Shown here piece after piece: positions 1 to 8,338 of a DNA stretch of 17,937 bases (positions are counted from its first letter, which is position 1; the number at the start of each line of letters is the position of its first letter). This DNA comes from Bacillota bacterium (GTDB lineage: Bacteria > Bacillota > Limnochordia > Darwinibacteriales > DTU012): positions 1-17,937 of the forward strand of contig JAAYLQ010000145.1 in NCBI GenBank assembly GCA_012521805.1. The letters are read 5' to 3'. The position numbers and the translations under genes are program-made. Under the pieces are notes generated by a model. The model was given only the letters and a program-made list of their open reading frames with translations, had not been told where the DNA came from and searched no databases.

Positions 1-224
1 CTGCTGCGCTCTTCAGGGGTAAGGTTCGCCGCTGCCCATCGGGCTAAATTAAACTCTGGATGCTGGGTGTGGTCTCCCCCAGCCACGTGGTTGTGGTCTT
101 CTTGAAGCACCCTGCCATCGCCAGAAACCAGTACTGAACCAAAGGGTTCATCTCCCTTTTCCAGGGCGGTTCGAGCCAGCTCCACACAGCGCCTCAGATG
201 CTTTAAATCCACCTCAGTAATCAC
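1..224 (-). CDS. Nucleoside/cytidine deaminase family protein, N-terminal part (runs off left edge)
   Basis: This is the first 74 codons of a zinc-dependent deaminase of the cytidine/tRNA-adenosine/guanine deaminase superfamily; the rest lies outside the window. The reading starts at a GTG (222-224) with a GGAGGGA ribosome binding site at 231-237, six bases away. Visible features are an N-terminal helix (ELARTALEKGDEPFGSVLV), the following strand pair, and the sequence GDHTQHPEF, in which HPE supplies the first zinc ligand and the catalytic glutamate of the H-[AP]-E motif. The PCxxC second zinc motif would be to the left of position 1. The stretch HTQHPEFxLARWAAANLTPEER is typical of a subgroup usually annotated simply as nucleoside deaminase, so the exact base substrate is unknown. 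It has its own promoter and is divergent from the MarR operon. Confidence 0.85.
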   Translation of the reverse strand, partial: MITEVDLKHLRRCVELARTALEKGDEPFGSVLVSGDGRVLQEDHNHVAGGDHTQHPEFNLARWAAANLTPEERS

Positions 225-257
225 AGTGAATCCCTCCTCATGAATCTCTTTGCTTCG

Positions 258-285
258 ATTCTATTGCATCAGGGGTAAATGTCAA
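258..285 (-). promoter_or_regulatory. Sigma-A type promoter of the deaminase gene
   Basis: On the minus strand a perfect -35 TTGACA (285 down to 280) is followed after 16 bases by TAGAAT (263-258). The start codon is at 224, giving a short leader that contains the GGAGGGA site. Confidence 0.6.
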
Positions 286-304
286 GGTAAATTTTCAGCT
301 GCTC

Positions 305-333
305 TTGACACCCGCGAAAAAATAGTTTAACAT
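305..333 (+). promoter_or_regulatory. Sigma-A type promoter of the marR-ABC-ABC operon
   Basis: A perfect -35 TTGACA at 305-310, a 17-base spacer, and TAACAT as -10 at 328-333. The -10 box lies inside the first copy of the 22-bp direct repeat (323-344), so a protein bound there would block polymerase. Transcription should start near 340, giving a very short leader before the GTG at 378. Confidence 0.65.
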
Positions 334-367
334 TAAAGTATTGGTTAGTTTAACGCTAAAGTATTGG
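323..367 (+). repeat. Tandem 22-bp direct repeat, probable MarR operator
   Basis: Two copies of TAGTTTAAC-NN-TAAAGTATTGG at 323-344 and 346-367 differ at only two adjacent bases (AT in the first, GC in the second) and are offset by 23 bp, about two helical turns. Each copy holds a short AT-rich inverted repeat (TTTAAnnTTAAA in the first, TTTAnnnnTAAA in the second). Copy one covers the -10 box and copy two runs into the ribosome binding site of marR at 366-370. The placement fits autorepression by the MarR protein encoded next, but binding is inferred. Confidence 0.6.
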
Positions 368-377
368 AGGTTAGAAT

Positions 378-812
378 GTGCTGGAAGCAGATGTAGCCCT
401 CCACTTGAGGCAGACTTATCAAAGGATAGCGCAGATCATGCGGGCGAAGGTTGATCAGTACGGCTTGAATTTCCGGCTGCTGCATATTGCGATACTGATT
501 GCCAACAATCCCAATATGAGCCAAAAAGAGTTATCCAAACAGATGCGCCTGACCCAGGGAGCGGTTAGTGGTTCTATTAAACGCTTGCTGAAGCTGGGAA
601 TGATTGAGCAGATCCCCCTGGAAGAGGATATGCGCTACAATCGTTTAGTAATCACTGAGCAGGGCAGGGCTGTGATTGCTGATTACGAAGAACATATCCA
701 CACAAGATACAAAGAACTGTTCTTAGGTTTTACTCAAGAGGAATTAGAGCAGTTTAACAAATCACTGCAGAAAATCAATGCTAATTTAGATGAAATTGAA
801 AACCTTCCTTAA
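378..812 (+). CDS. MarR-family winged-helix transcriptional regulator
   Basis: A 144-residue DNA-binding regulator of normal MarR length. The winged helix-turn-helix spans about residues 48-96: MSQKELSKQMRLTQGAVSGS contains the helix-turn-helix, and EDMRYNRLVITEQG is the wing with the D-x-R signature (D84, R86). The flanking helices form the dimer interface. The GTG start at 378 is preceded by GGAGG (366-370, seven-base spacing); the nearby ATG at 376 is out of frame and stops within six codons. The gene heads an operon with two ABC exporter genes and has a tandem repeat over its promoter. The usual arrangement is ligand-relieved repression of its own efflux operon. The inducing ligand cannot be read from the sequence. 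Confidence 0.95.
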   Translation: MLEADVALHLRQTYQRIAQIMRAKVDQYGLNFRLLHIAILIANNPNMSQKELSKQMRLTQGAVSGSIKRLLKLGMIEQIPLEEDMRYNRLVITEQGRAVIADYEEHIHTRYKELFLGFTQEELEQFNKSLQKINANLDEIENLP

Positions 813-841
813 GTAATTTTTTAATGGATAGGGGCGATTGT

Positions 842-2563
842 TTGAAAGAGTTAATTCCTTACATGAAAAAGTATCGAGTTTATGCGTTGTTAAGTCCAAT
901 TATGATGATTTTAGAGGTTTTAACCGATGTTTCGGTACCTTACTTGATGTCCCGAATTGTGGACATTGGGATTGCAACTCAGGACATTAATTATGTAGTT
1001 AAAGTAGGCATTGTCATGATTTTTGTGGCGTTAGCGGGAATGGTTTTTGGAATTTTAAGTTCCCACTTCGGGGCTCGGGCCGGCTATGGTTTTGCCTCAG
1101 AAATCCGGTTGGCTACTTTTAAGAAAATCCAGGGCTTTTCCTTTGCTAACCTCGACAAATTCACAGTTTCTTCTTTGATTACTAGACTAACCAATGACTG
1201 CAACACAATTGGGCAGGTAGCCATGATGTGCCTCCGGATGGGAATCCGGGCTCCTTCTATGATGCTGTTGGCCTTGTTGATGGCACTCAACATCAATTCA
1301 TCATTGACGCTGGTCTTTGCGGTATCAATCCCAGCTTTGGTGATTATCACTTTAGTGGTGCTGACTAAAGCTAGACCTCTGTTCTTGGAAATCCAAACTC
1401 GGGTTGACCGGATCAACGCTGTGATTAAAGAAAACCTTGCTGGTGTCGGTGTTGTTAAGTCCTTTAACCGGCAGCCGCACGAGGAAAAACGGTTTAAGGA
1501 ACGGAATGATGGCCTGCGGGATACAGCCTTAAAGGCAATCTCGATCATTGTTTTTGTGATGCCGCTCCTCAACCTGATTATTTACAGCACCATCATTGCG
1601 GTGCTCTGGTTTGGCGGCAAGCAGGTGACAGCGGGCACTATGGGTCAGGGTGAGTTAATCTCGTTTATTACTTACATTACCCAGATCATGATTTCCCTGA
1701 TGATGATCTCTATGTTTTTCATGCAGCTGTTAAGGGGAGTCGCTTCTAAAGACAGGATTTTAGAGGTCTGGAATACTGAGTCGGAGATTAATAACCCTCT
1801 GGAGCCTGTTACTGCGATTCAAGATGGTTCAATCGAATTTGACAATGTCAGCTTTGCCTATCCCGGCAGCAGTGAAAAAGTACTGTGGGATATCAATCTG
1901 AAGATCGAGTCCGGTGAAATCATTGGGATTATCGGCTCGACCGGATCCGCGAAATCCACTCTGGTACAGCTGATTCCCCGCTTGTATGACGTCACTGAAG
2001 GTGCGGTTCGAGTGGGTGGGGTGGATGTGCGGGATTATGATCTGAAATTCCTGCGGGATCAGGTAGCCTTTGTGCTCCAGAAAAACACTCTGTTTTCCGG
2101 CACCATCCGGGATAATATGAAGTGGGGCAATGAGGAAGCCACTGATTTTGAGATTATTACCGCTTTGAAACAGGCCCAGGCATGGGAGTTTGTGTCCAAA
2201 TATGAAGATGGTTTAGACCATTGGGTAGAGCAGGGCGGCAGTAACTTCTCCGGCGGTCAGAAGCAGAGGCTGACCATTGCTAGGGCGCTGATTAAGCGGC
2301 CTAAGGTAATGATTCTCGATGATTCCACATCGGCGGTGGATATGACCACTGATGCGAAAATCCAGCGCACTTTCCGGGAAGAGCTGAGAGGCATTACCAC
2401 GATCATTATTGGTCAAAGGATTTCTTCGATCCAGTATGCGGACCGAATTATTGTCCTGCATGAGGGACAGATTGAATCGGTCGGCTCCCATGACCAGTTG
2501 TTAGAAATCTCACCGATTTATCGGGATATCTATGAATCGCAGCAGAAAGGGGTGGCGAGCTGA
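842..2563 (+). CDS. ABC exporter half-transporter with degenerate nucleotide-binding domain (heterodimer subunit 1)
   Basis: A membrane domain of six helices (about residues 10-310) is followed by an ABC ATPase domain. It pairs with the next gene product as a type IV (B-family) heterodimeric exporter. The ATP site is degenerate: Walker A is GSTGSAKST (365-373, alanine for the usual last glycine), Walker B ends in D493-D494 where a catalytic glutamate is expected, and the H-loop histidine is glutamine (GQRIS, Q525). Its signature FSGGQ (469-473) is intact. This matches LmrCD, BmrCD and TM287/288, in which only one of two sites hydrolyses ATP efficiently. I chose the TTG at 842 because AGGGG (830-834) sits seven bases upstream and the protein then begins KELIPYMKKYR as in relatives. 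The in-frame ATG at 824 has no ribosome binding site but would add six residues. Substrate unknown, probably a drug-like or toxic compound given the MarR gene. Confidence 0.94.
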   Translation: MKELIPYMKKYRVYALLSPIMMILEVLTDVSVPYLMSRIVDIGIATQDINYVVKVGIVMIFVALAGMVFGILSSHFGARAGYGFASEIRLATFKKIQGFSFANLDKFTVSSLITRLTNDCNTIGQVAMMCLRMGIRAPSMMLLALLMALNINSSLTLVFAVSIPALVIITLVVLTKARPLFLEIQTRVDRINAVIKENLAGVGVVKSFNRQPHEEKRFKERNDGLRDTALKAISIIVFVMPLLNLIIYSTIIAVLWFGGKQVTAGTMGQGELISFITYITQIMISLMMISMFFMQLLRGVASKDRILEVWNTESEINNPLEPVTAIQDGSIEFDNVSFAYPGSSEKVLWDINLKIESGEIIGIIGSTGSAKSTLVQLIPRLYDVTEGAVRVGGVDVRDYDLKFLRDQVAFVLQKNTLFSGTIRDNMKWGNEEATDFEIITALKQAQAWEFVSKYEDGLDHWVEQGGSNFSGGQKQRLTIARALIKRPKVMILDDSTSAVDMTTDAKIQRTFREELRGITTIIIGQRISSIQYADRIIVLHEGQIESVGSHDQLLEISPIYRDIYESQQKGVAS

Positions 2564-4392
2564 TGAAACAACATGGTAGAGCGCCACAGCTGCGTCCACG
2601 CAATCTGCGCAAGACTGTAGTTAGGATGTTCAGCTACTTTAAGTATAATAAACTGCTGTTTGTAGGCGGCTTGATCTTAATTGTGCTTGGTTCGTTAGCT
2701 CGGATTGGAGCTAACGGCATGCTCAGTCCCATTATTGATTCCCTGGTTACCGAACAGAGTCAGGCTCTGTTTGTCAAGAATCTGGTGGTTATGGGTCTGA
2801 TTGTAATTACAATCTCCATTGCTGAGTACCTTGGTAATTTATTCATGGCCCGACTGGCACAGCGGACAATCCACCAGATCCGGACTGAGATGTTCTCCCA
2901 TGTGCAGAAACTGCCGATGTCCTTTTTTGATCGCCACAGCCATGGCGAACTGATGTCCACCTTTACCAACGACGTGGATATGCTCAACCAAGCCCTTGAG
3001 CAAAACGCTTCCCAGATTTTAATCTCAGCGGTTACCTTTATCGGTACTTTCATTATGATGCTGGTGATCAGTCCCGCCTTGACCGCGATTGTGGTACTGA
3101 TGCTGGTGTTTATGTTTGCTGCAACCCGTTATGTTGGAACTAGATCCGCAAAATACTTCCGGGCACAGCAGGCTCAGCTGGCTGATATGAATGGGTACAT
3201 CGAGGAGATGATGAGCGGTCAAAAGGTAGTCCAGGTCTTTAACTATGAGGACAGGGCAATTAACACCTTTGTTGATAAAAACGAAAGGCTGCGCCAGACC
3301 AGCACCAATGCCTCCACTTACGGCGTTATGCTGATGCCGATCATGGGCAGTTTATCCTTTGTCCTCTACGGACTGGTTTCCATGGGTGGAGCTTACCTGG
3401 CGATTCTTGGCATCGTCACTATCGGGAACATTGCAGCATTTCTCCAGTTCACGCGGACAATTTCCCGGCCGATTACCCAGGTTTCCAACCAGCTGAACAC
3501 CCTGTTTGCAGCCATTGCCGGGGCTGAGCGGATTTTCAACATCCTCGATCAGGAACCAGAGGCAGATCAGGGTGAGGTAAGGTTGGTTGCTGACTGCAGC
3601 GGTAAAAACGGTCTCTGCTGGGCAGTGCCGACGGAAGACGGAATTGTCTATCAGCCGCTGAAAGGCCATATTCAGTTTGAAGATGTTGATTTCGGCTATG
3701 TGCCGGGGCAGCGGGTGCTGAAGAACATCAGCCTCTGGGCTAAGCCGGGACAGAAGATTGCCTTTGTAGGATCAACCGGAGCGGGTAAAACAACTATCAC
3801 CAACCTGATCAACCGCTTCTACGAAATCGATAAAGGCAAGATTCTCTTTGACGGAATTGATATCCGCCGGATCAATAAGCATGATCTGCGGAGTACCATG
3901 AGCATCGTGCTTCAGGATGTGTACCTGTTTGAAGGTACTGTAGCCGACAACATCCGCTACGGCAGGCTTGATGCTACTGATGAAGAAGTTGTGGAAGCTG
4001 CCAAACTGGCCAATGCCCACTACTTTATCCAGCATCTGCCGCAGGGATACGATACAGTGCTGACAGCAGGCGGCGAAAACCTCTCCCAGGGAGAGCGGCA
4101 GCTGCTGTCGATTGCCAGGGCTGCAGTTGCCAACCCAACAGTATTAATCCTGGATGAAGCTACCTCTTCAGTTGATACCCGGACCGAGCGGCTGATTGGG
4201 GAAGGCATGGATAAACTGATGGAAGGCAGAACAACCTTTGTGATTGCCCATCGGCTGTCCACAGTGCGGGATGCTGATGCGATTATGGTAATCGAAAACG
4301 GCGAGATTATTGAGCGGGGCAGTCATGAAGAGCTGATGCAGCAGCAGGGACGCTATTATGCCCTGAATACAGGACTAGTTGAGCTGGAGTAA
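2563..4392 (+). CDS. ABC exporter half-transporter with catalytic nucleotide-binding domain (heterodimer subunit 2)
   Basis: This 609-residue partner has six membrane helices (about residues 30-325) and an ABC domain. Walker A GSTGAGKTT (403-411), Walker B ILDEAT with catalytic E532, and H563 in AHRLST are all intact, while its signature is altered to LSQGE (507-511). Together with subunit 1 this gives one consensus site (this Walker A/B with the FSGGQ of subunit 1) and one degenerate site. Between membrane and ATPase domains (about 338-365) is an inserted linker with two cysteines (C345, C352) and a CWAVPTEDG segment; similar insertions are known in this subfamily. The ATG overlaps the stop of the upstream gene by one base (TGATG), with GGGGTGG just before, so the two are translationally coupled. 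Gene names such as yheH or bmrD are not assigned because orthology is not proven. Confidence 0.95.
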   Translation: MKQHGRAPQLRPRNLRKTVVRMFSYFKYNKLLFVGGLILIVLGSLARIGANGMLSPIIDSLVTEQSQALFVKNLVVMGLIVITISIAEYLGNLFMARLAQRTIHQIRTEMFSHVQKLPMSFFDRHSHGELMSTFTNDVDMLNQALEQNASQILISAVTFIGTFIMMLVISPALTAIVVLMLVFMFAATRYVGTRSAKYFRAQQAQLADMNGYIEEMMSGQKVVQVFNYEDRAINTFVDKNERLRQTSTNASTYGVMLMPIMGSLSFVLYGLVSMGGAYLAILGIVTIGNIAAFLQFTRTISRPITQVSNQLNTLFAAIAGAERIFNILDQEPEADQGEVRLVADCSGKNGLCWAVPTEDGIVYQPLKGHIQFEDVDFGYVPGQRVLKNISLWAKPGQKIAFVGSTGAGKTTITNLINRFYEIDKGKILFDGIDIRRINKHDLRSTMSIVLQDVYLFEGTVADNIRYGRLDATDEEVVEAAKLANAHYFIQHLPQGYDTVLTAGGENLSQGERQLLSIARAAVANPTVLILDEATSSVDTRTERLIGEGMDKLMEGRTTFVIAHRLSTVRDADAIMVIENGEIIERGSHEELMQQQGRYYALNTGLVELE

Positions 4393-4408
4393 CAGTAAAT
4401 TTACGCAT

Positions 4409-4456
4409 ACCTCACTTGCTCTCAGGATAAACACCAAGGGCTGGTGAGGTCTTTTT
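4409..4456 (+). terminator. Probable intrinsic terminator of the marR-ABC operon
   Basis: A seven-base stem ACCTCAC (4409-4415) / GTGAGGT (4444-4450) is followed by CTTTTT. The loop is long (28 bases) but CTTG (4415-4418) and CAAG (4435-4438) could form an inner stem. It lies 17 bases after the stop codon. Confidence 0.6.
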
Positions 4457-4496
4457 AAATGTTGAATAAACAGGTAGATAGATTCAGATTTAGAAG

Positions 4497-4524
4497 TGTT
4501 CACAGGAGAAGGTTATAGTATAAT
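4497..4524 (+). promoter_or_regulatory. Possible promoter of the pot operon
   Basis: A perfect TATAAT at 4519-4524 lies 38 bases before the potA start in an AT-rich stretch. The best -35 with acceptable spacing is the poor TGTTCA at 4497-4502 (16-base spacer), so the promoter may need an activator or be only approximately placed. Confidence 0.4.
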
Positions 4525-4561
4525 TATATTCTAATACATATGTGAGGAAGGGAAGTTCTTC

Positions 4562-5644
4562 GTGAAGAAACCGCTGCTCAGTTTGGTAAACATCAATAAG
4601 TTTTTTGGTGATGTTCATGTTCTCAAAGATATTACCCTTGATATCCAGCAGGGAGAGTTTCTCACTCTGCTTGGTCCATCTGGCTGTGGCAAGACAACGC
4701 TGTTGAGATGCATCGCCGGTCTGGAACGGATCGATTCCGGCGATATGCTCCTTAATGGTGTTTCAATTAAGGAGCTGGAGCCAAACAAACGGAATGTGAA
4801 CACTGTTTTTCAAAACTACGCTTTATTTCCCCATTTAAATGTTTACGACAATATTGCTTACGGTCCCCGGGTGAAAAGGACTATGGCTGAGCCGGAGCTG
4901 CAGGAAAAAGTTGCAGAGATGCTGGATTTAGTCCAAATGACTGGTTATGAAGGGCGGATGCCCCACCAGCTCTCTGGGGGTCAGCGGCAGCGCATTGCCA
5001 TTGCCCGGGCGTTAATCAATCAGCCGGACATTCTGCTTCTCGATGAACCTTTAGGTGCTTTGGATTTGAAACTGAGGAAGCATATGCAGACCGAACTGTC
5101 CCAACTGCAGAAAAAGACCGGCACCACCTTTGTCTATGTTACCCATGATCAGGATGAAGCGTTAAACATGTCAGATCGGATTGCGGTGCTGAGCCAGGGT
5201 CGGATTCAGCAGATTGGCACTCCCAGGGAGATTTACAATAATCCGGTCAATCTCTTTGTGGCTGATTTTATTGGCGATCGCAACCTGCTGGAAGTAGAGG
5301 TTTTAGCAACCGCTGATTCCTATTCCCAGGTAAAGCTGGGCAGCCGCATTATAAACGTGCGCAGTGCTGCGTACCTTGAGGCAGGTCAGAGGGGGATGCT
5401 GGCAGTTCACAAGGATAAACTTCGGATTGCAGCTGAGCCCGGTCCTAATTCCCTTGCGGGAACAGTTTTATCGGTGCATTATGCTGGGTATCAGATCAGG
5501 GTTGAAGTGCAGATTGAAGATGCAGTGATTACAGCTGTTGAGTATCAGCAGAGCGAATCAGATTATCAGGTGGGGGACCAGGTGTATCTATCCTGGGATG
5601 ATCATGGCGCGATCCTGCTGCCGATGGAGGCTGGTTCAGCATGA
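4562..5644 (+). CDS. potA: Spermidine/putrescine-type ABC importer ATPase PotA
   Basis: Cytoplasmic ATPase that drives polyamine import through PotB/PotC. The 360 residues hold an ABC domain with Walker A GPSGCGKTT (38-46), Q-loop Q84 in FQNYALFPHL, signature LSGGQ (137-141), Walker B LLLDEP (158-163) and H-loop H195 in VTHDQDEA. A TOBE-type regulatory domain follows from about residue 240 to the end. Length and the segment FVADFIGDRNLLEVEV are typical of PotA. The GTG start at 4562 has GGAAGGG (4547-4553) upstream. Its stop overlaps the potB start by four bases (ATGA), showing translational coupling. It heads potABCD and an MCP gene. The polyamine class is confident from gene order and family; the exact ligand is not. 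Confidence 0.93.
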   Translation: MKKPLLSLVNINKFFGDVHVLKDITLDIQQGEFLTLLGPSGCGKTTLLRCIAGLERIDSGDMLLNGVSIKELEPNKRNVNTVFQNYALFPHLNVYDNIAYGPRVKRTMAEPELQEKVAEMLDLVQMTGYEGRMPHQLSGGQRQRIAIARALINQPDILLLDEPLGALDLKLRKHMQTELSQLQKKTGTTFVYVTHDQDEALNMSDRIAVLSQGRIQQIGTPREIYNNPVNLFVADFIGDRNLLEVEVLATADSYSQVKLGSRIINVRSAAYLEAGQRGMLAVHKDKLRIAAEPGPNSLAGTVLSVHYAGYQIRVEVQIEDAVITAVEYQQSESDYQVGDQVYLSWDDHGAILLPMEAGSA

Positions 5645-6489
5645 AAACAGTGCGGCAGAATCTGCTGGCGATTCCCATTCTCGTCTGGTTTGGTCTGTTG
5701 GTGGGGATTCCCCTGATCTATGTTGTAGTGCTCAGCTTTATGTCCAGGGACAGCTTGGGCAATATTGTGTTCCAATTTACCCTTGAGAATTATCAGCGGG
5801 TCTTTGACCCGGTTTACCTCAAGGTGTTTCTCAACTCGTTTCTGCTGGCAGTGCTGACCGGCATTATTACCCTGGTGATTGGCTATCCAGTAGCGTATAT
5901 TACCGCCAAATTGGAGCGGAAACAGCGGGCAGCCGCAATTGGTTTAATTATGCTGCCGTTCTGGATTTCCAGTCTGCTCCGAACTTATGGGTGGGTAATA
6001 CTCCTCGGCAGCTCCGGTGTTATCAATAACATATTAATCGCTTTAAAACTGATTGACGCACCGATTCCCATGATGTACAAATTCAGCACAACTCTAATCG
6101 GTACAGCGTACATGCTGATTCCCTTTATGATTATTGCCATCTACAATTCCGTGGATAAGCTGGATCAGTCGCTGTTGGAGGCTTCTTATGATTTGGGAGC
6201 CAGCAGGTGGAAAACCTTTCTTAAGATTACCCTGCCGCTGACTGTTCCCGGTATCGCCGGTGGGTTTACCCTGGTGTTCATTCCTGCTTTAGGCCTCTAC
6301 TTCATTGCAGATCTGTTAGGCGGCGGCCAGACTGTCTTTTTAGGCAATTTGATCAACACCCTGGCAACTAGGGGCAGAAACAGGCCGCTGGCAGCTGCTT
6401 TTTCAGTGGGGATGATTCTTTTGGTACTTGGAGTTTTAGCTGTTTATGGGCGGATTACCAAGGACAAAGTGGAAGGGTTGTTTAAATGA
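5641..6489 (+). CDS. potB: Polyamine ABC importer permease PotB
   Basis: Integral membrane permease of 282 residues with about six hydrophobic segments (first at 10-33). The EAA loop that docks on PotA is seen at about 180-200 (EASYDLGASRWKTFLKITLP), and the segment LPFWISSLLRTYGWVILLG is characteristic of PotB. The ATG overlaps the potA stop and its own stop overlaps the potC start (ATGA at 6486-6489), so potA, potB and potC are coupled in translation. It forms the translocation channel together with PotC. Confidence 0.93.
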   Translation: MKTVRQNLLAIPILVWFGLLVGIPLIYVVVLSFMSRDSLGNIVFQFTLENYQRVFDPVYLKVFLNSFLLAVLTGIITLVIGYPVAYITAKLERKQRAAAIGLIMLPFWISSLLRTYGWVILLGSSGVINNILIALKLIDAPIPMMYKFSTTLIGTAYMLIPFMIIAIYNSVDKLDQSLLEASYDLGASRWKTFLKITLPLTVPGIAGGFTLVFIPALGLYFIADLLGGGQTVFLGNLINTLATRGRNRPLAAAFSVGMILLVLGVLAVYGRITKDKVEGLFK

Positions 6490-7280
6490 GAAAAAGAGTT
6501 AGTGGATTTGAAGTTTTTTACCTGTCGCTGTTCTTTGTAGTCCTTTATCTGCCGGTCTTAAGCGTGATTTTATACTCTTTTAACGCCAGTTCCTCCACCG
6601 CCCAGTGGTCTGGTTTGACTTTAGACTGGTATCGAGAATTATTTCGCGATCGGGTGATCGGTCAGGCTTTTTTAGTGAGCCTGCAGGTAGCGATTTTAAC
6701 AGCACTGCTCTCAGCGGTGCTGGGTACAGCAGCGGCAGTAATTTCTTTAGCGGTTACCAAGGGCATGCAGAAAACCATTCAGGGGGTAATGATTCTTCCC
6801 CTGCTGGTTCCGGAAGTGGCTTTAGGTGTATCCCTATTGGTATTTTTCAACGGTTTGGGTCTGCCCTTTGGTCATCTCACCCTGGTGCTGTCCCACTCGT
6901 TGTTCTGCGTGCCCTACGTCTACATCATGGTCCAGCTGAGGCTGGCGGAAATTGACCGGTCAATTATTGAATCAGCTCGGGATTTGGGGGCAACCAAATG
7001 GCAGACAGTCAAGACAATTATTCTGCCGTTAGTGATGCCGTCAATCACCACTGCTTCGCTGCTGGCGATCGCCATGTCCTTGGATGATGTGGTGATTTCC
7101 ACCTTTATGTCTGGACCAAGAACCACTACTCTGCCGGTGCACATTTTCTCAATGATGCGGGTAGGAGTTACACCGAAGGTGAATGCGCTCTGTACTTTAA
7201 TTTTAGTAGGCACCTTTTTCGTGATTGGCTTGAACCAAGTGATCAGTAAAAACAGTAAATTGAGGGGGTTATCGGATTGA
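6486..7280 (+). CDS. potC: Polyamine ABC importer permease PotC
   Basis: Second channel subunit, 264 residues with about six membrane segments. The EAA loop lies at about 162-181 (ESARDLGATKWQTVKTIILP). The C-terminal part SLDDVVISTFMSGPRTTTLP followed by the periplasm-facing and last helix is the usual PotC pattern. GGAAGGG lies upstream of the ATG at 6486. The stop overlaps the TTG start of potD by three bases (TTGA). Confidence 0.93.
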   Translation: MRKRVSGFEVFYLSLFFVVLYLPVLSVILYSFNASSSTAQWSGLTLDWYRELFRDRVIGQAFLVSLQVAILTALLSAVLGTAAAVISLAVTKGMQKTIQGVMILPLLVPEVALGVSLLVFFNGLGLPFGHLTLVLSHSLFCVPYVYIMVQLRLAEIDRSIIESARDLGATKWQTVKTIILPLVMPSITTASLLAIAMSLDDVVISTFMSGPRTTTLPVHIFSMMRVGVTPKVNALCTLILVGTFFVIGLNQVISKNSKLRGLSD

Positions 7281-8338
7281 AAAACAGAGGAATTATTATT
7301 GCTGTGGTGCTTGTCCTGGCGGCTGCGCTGGTTGTCTATTTCAGCGGCGGTAAGGACAAGGGGAGCGAGATCAATCTCATGACTTGGGGCGGCGATTTTA
7401 TTCCCCGGGCGATTATTGATGAGTTTACTAAAGAAACTGGGATTAAGGTTAATTACAAGGAAGTGACCTCAAACGAGGATATGCAGTCGCTGCTGGAGGC
7501 TAATCCGGATCAGTATGATCTGGCAGTGGTTACCGATTATATGGTTGATATCCTGCGGCAGAATGGAATGCTGGAACAGCTGGATAAAGAACAGCTCCCT
7601 AATCTTGTAAATATTAATCCGGTGTACCAGGGCAACTATTACGATGAAGGGGACGAATACTCGATTCCTTATGCCATCTCCACCTCTTTCCTGCTGGTTA
7701 ATCCAGAAGCGGTAGCGGAGCTTGGTGCCAGTCCGATTAAAGGTTATCGAGATCTGTGGCAGCCGGAGCTGAAAAACAAAATTGTGCTGATCGACTGGTC
7801 GGTGGAGGTGATCGGGTTAGTGCTCAAGTCCCTGGGCTACGAGTACAACGAAACCGATCCGGTTAAGGTAGCAGAGGCAAAGGAAAAGCTGTTTGCCCTC
7901 AAGGATAATATTGTCCGCTTTGAAACTAATACTCCCGAGGATTCCTTAGTAAACGGTGAAGCGGTTGTTGGTTTTATGTATTCAAATCAAGCGGTGAAGG
8001 GGCAGGCAGCTGATCCAAGGCTACAGCCGGTCTTTCCGGAAGAAGGCATGCCGATTTACATCGACTGCTTCGTCATGTCTAAAGAGGCGCCGAATAAAGC
8101 GGGAGCTTATCAGTTCTTGAATTTTATTATGCAGCCTGAGAATGCAGCCAGGATCGCTGAACTGACCAAATTCACCAGTCCTAATAAAGCCGCTGAACAG
8201 TATCTATCCGCAGAATTCCGCAGCAACCCGATGCTGAATATGCCGGATGATGTGGCCCGCAATACCAGCTTCTATATTGGCGTAGATCGAGTGCTGGATC
8301 AGTATGAGCATATTTACTCCGAGTTTAAGCTGCGGTAA
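7277..8338 (+). CDS. potD: Polyamine-type extracellular substrate-binding protein PotD
   Basis: Solute receptor of the importer, 353 residues of the PotD/PotF family. An N-terminal hydrophobic segment (5-22) exports it. Family landmarks are LMTWGGDFIPRAIIDEF (W37), DLAVVTDYMV (D88, Y89), the hinge and ligand segment LIDWSVEVIGLVLKSLGY, and a late YIDCFVMS segment (D263) before an A-x-x-FLNF-like C-terminal helix. The start is TTG at 7277, with GAGGGGG at 7262-7268. Unusually for a single-membrane bacterium, I see no lipobox cysteine after the hydrophobic segment; the only cysteine is C264. The protein may therefore be held by an uncleaved signal anchor. Several ligand-pocket positions seem changed relative to E. 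coli PotD (from memory), so the preferred ligand could be a polyamine variant. Confidence 0.92.
   Translation: MKNRGIIIAVVLVLAAALVVYFSGGKDKGSEINLMTWGGDFIPRAIIDEFTKETGIKVNYKEVTSNEDMQSLLEANPDQYDLAVVTDYMVDILRQNGMLEQLDKEQLPNLVNINPVYQGNYYDEGDEYSIPYAISTSFLLVNPEAVAELGASPIKGYRDLWQPELKNKIVLIDWSVEVIGLVLKSLGYEYNETDPVKVAEAKEKLFALKDNIVRFETNTPEDSLVNGEAVVGFMYSNQAVKGQAADPRLQPVFPEEGMPIYIDCFVMSKEAPNKAGAYQFLNFIMQPENAARIAELTKFTSPNKAAEQYLSAEFRSNPMLNMPDDVARNTSFYIGVDRVLDQYEHIYSEFKLR

Noticed and set aside
1084..1572. Minus-strand open frame of 162 codons inside the first ABC gene
   Set aside because: It is antisense to conserved membrane-domain coding sequence, with no ribosome binding site or recognisable domain.
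4457..4561. Riboswitch before the pot operon
   Set aside because: The leader after the TATAAT box is under 40 bases and shows no stable structure.
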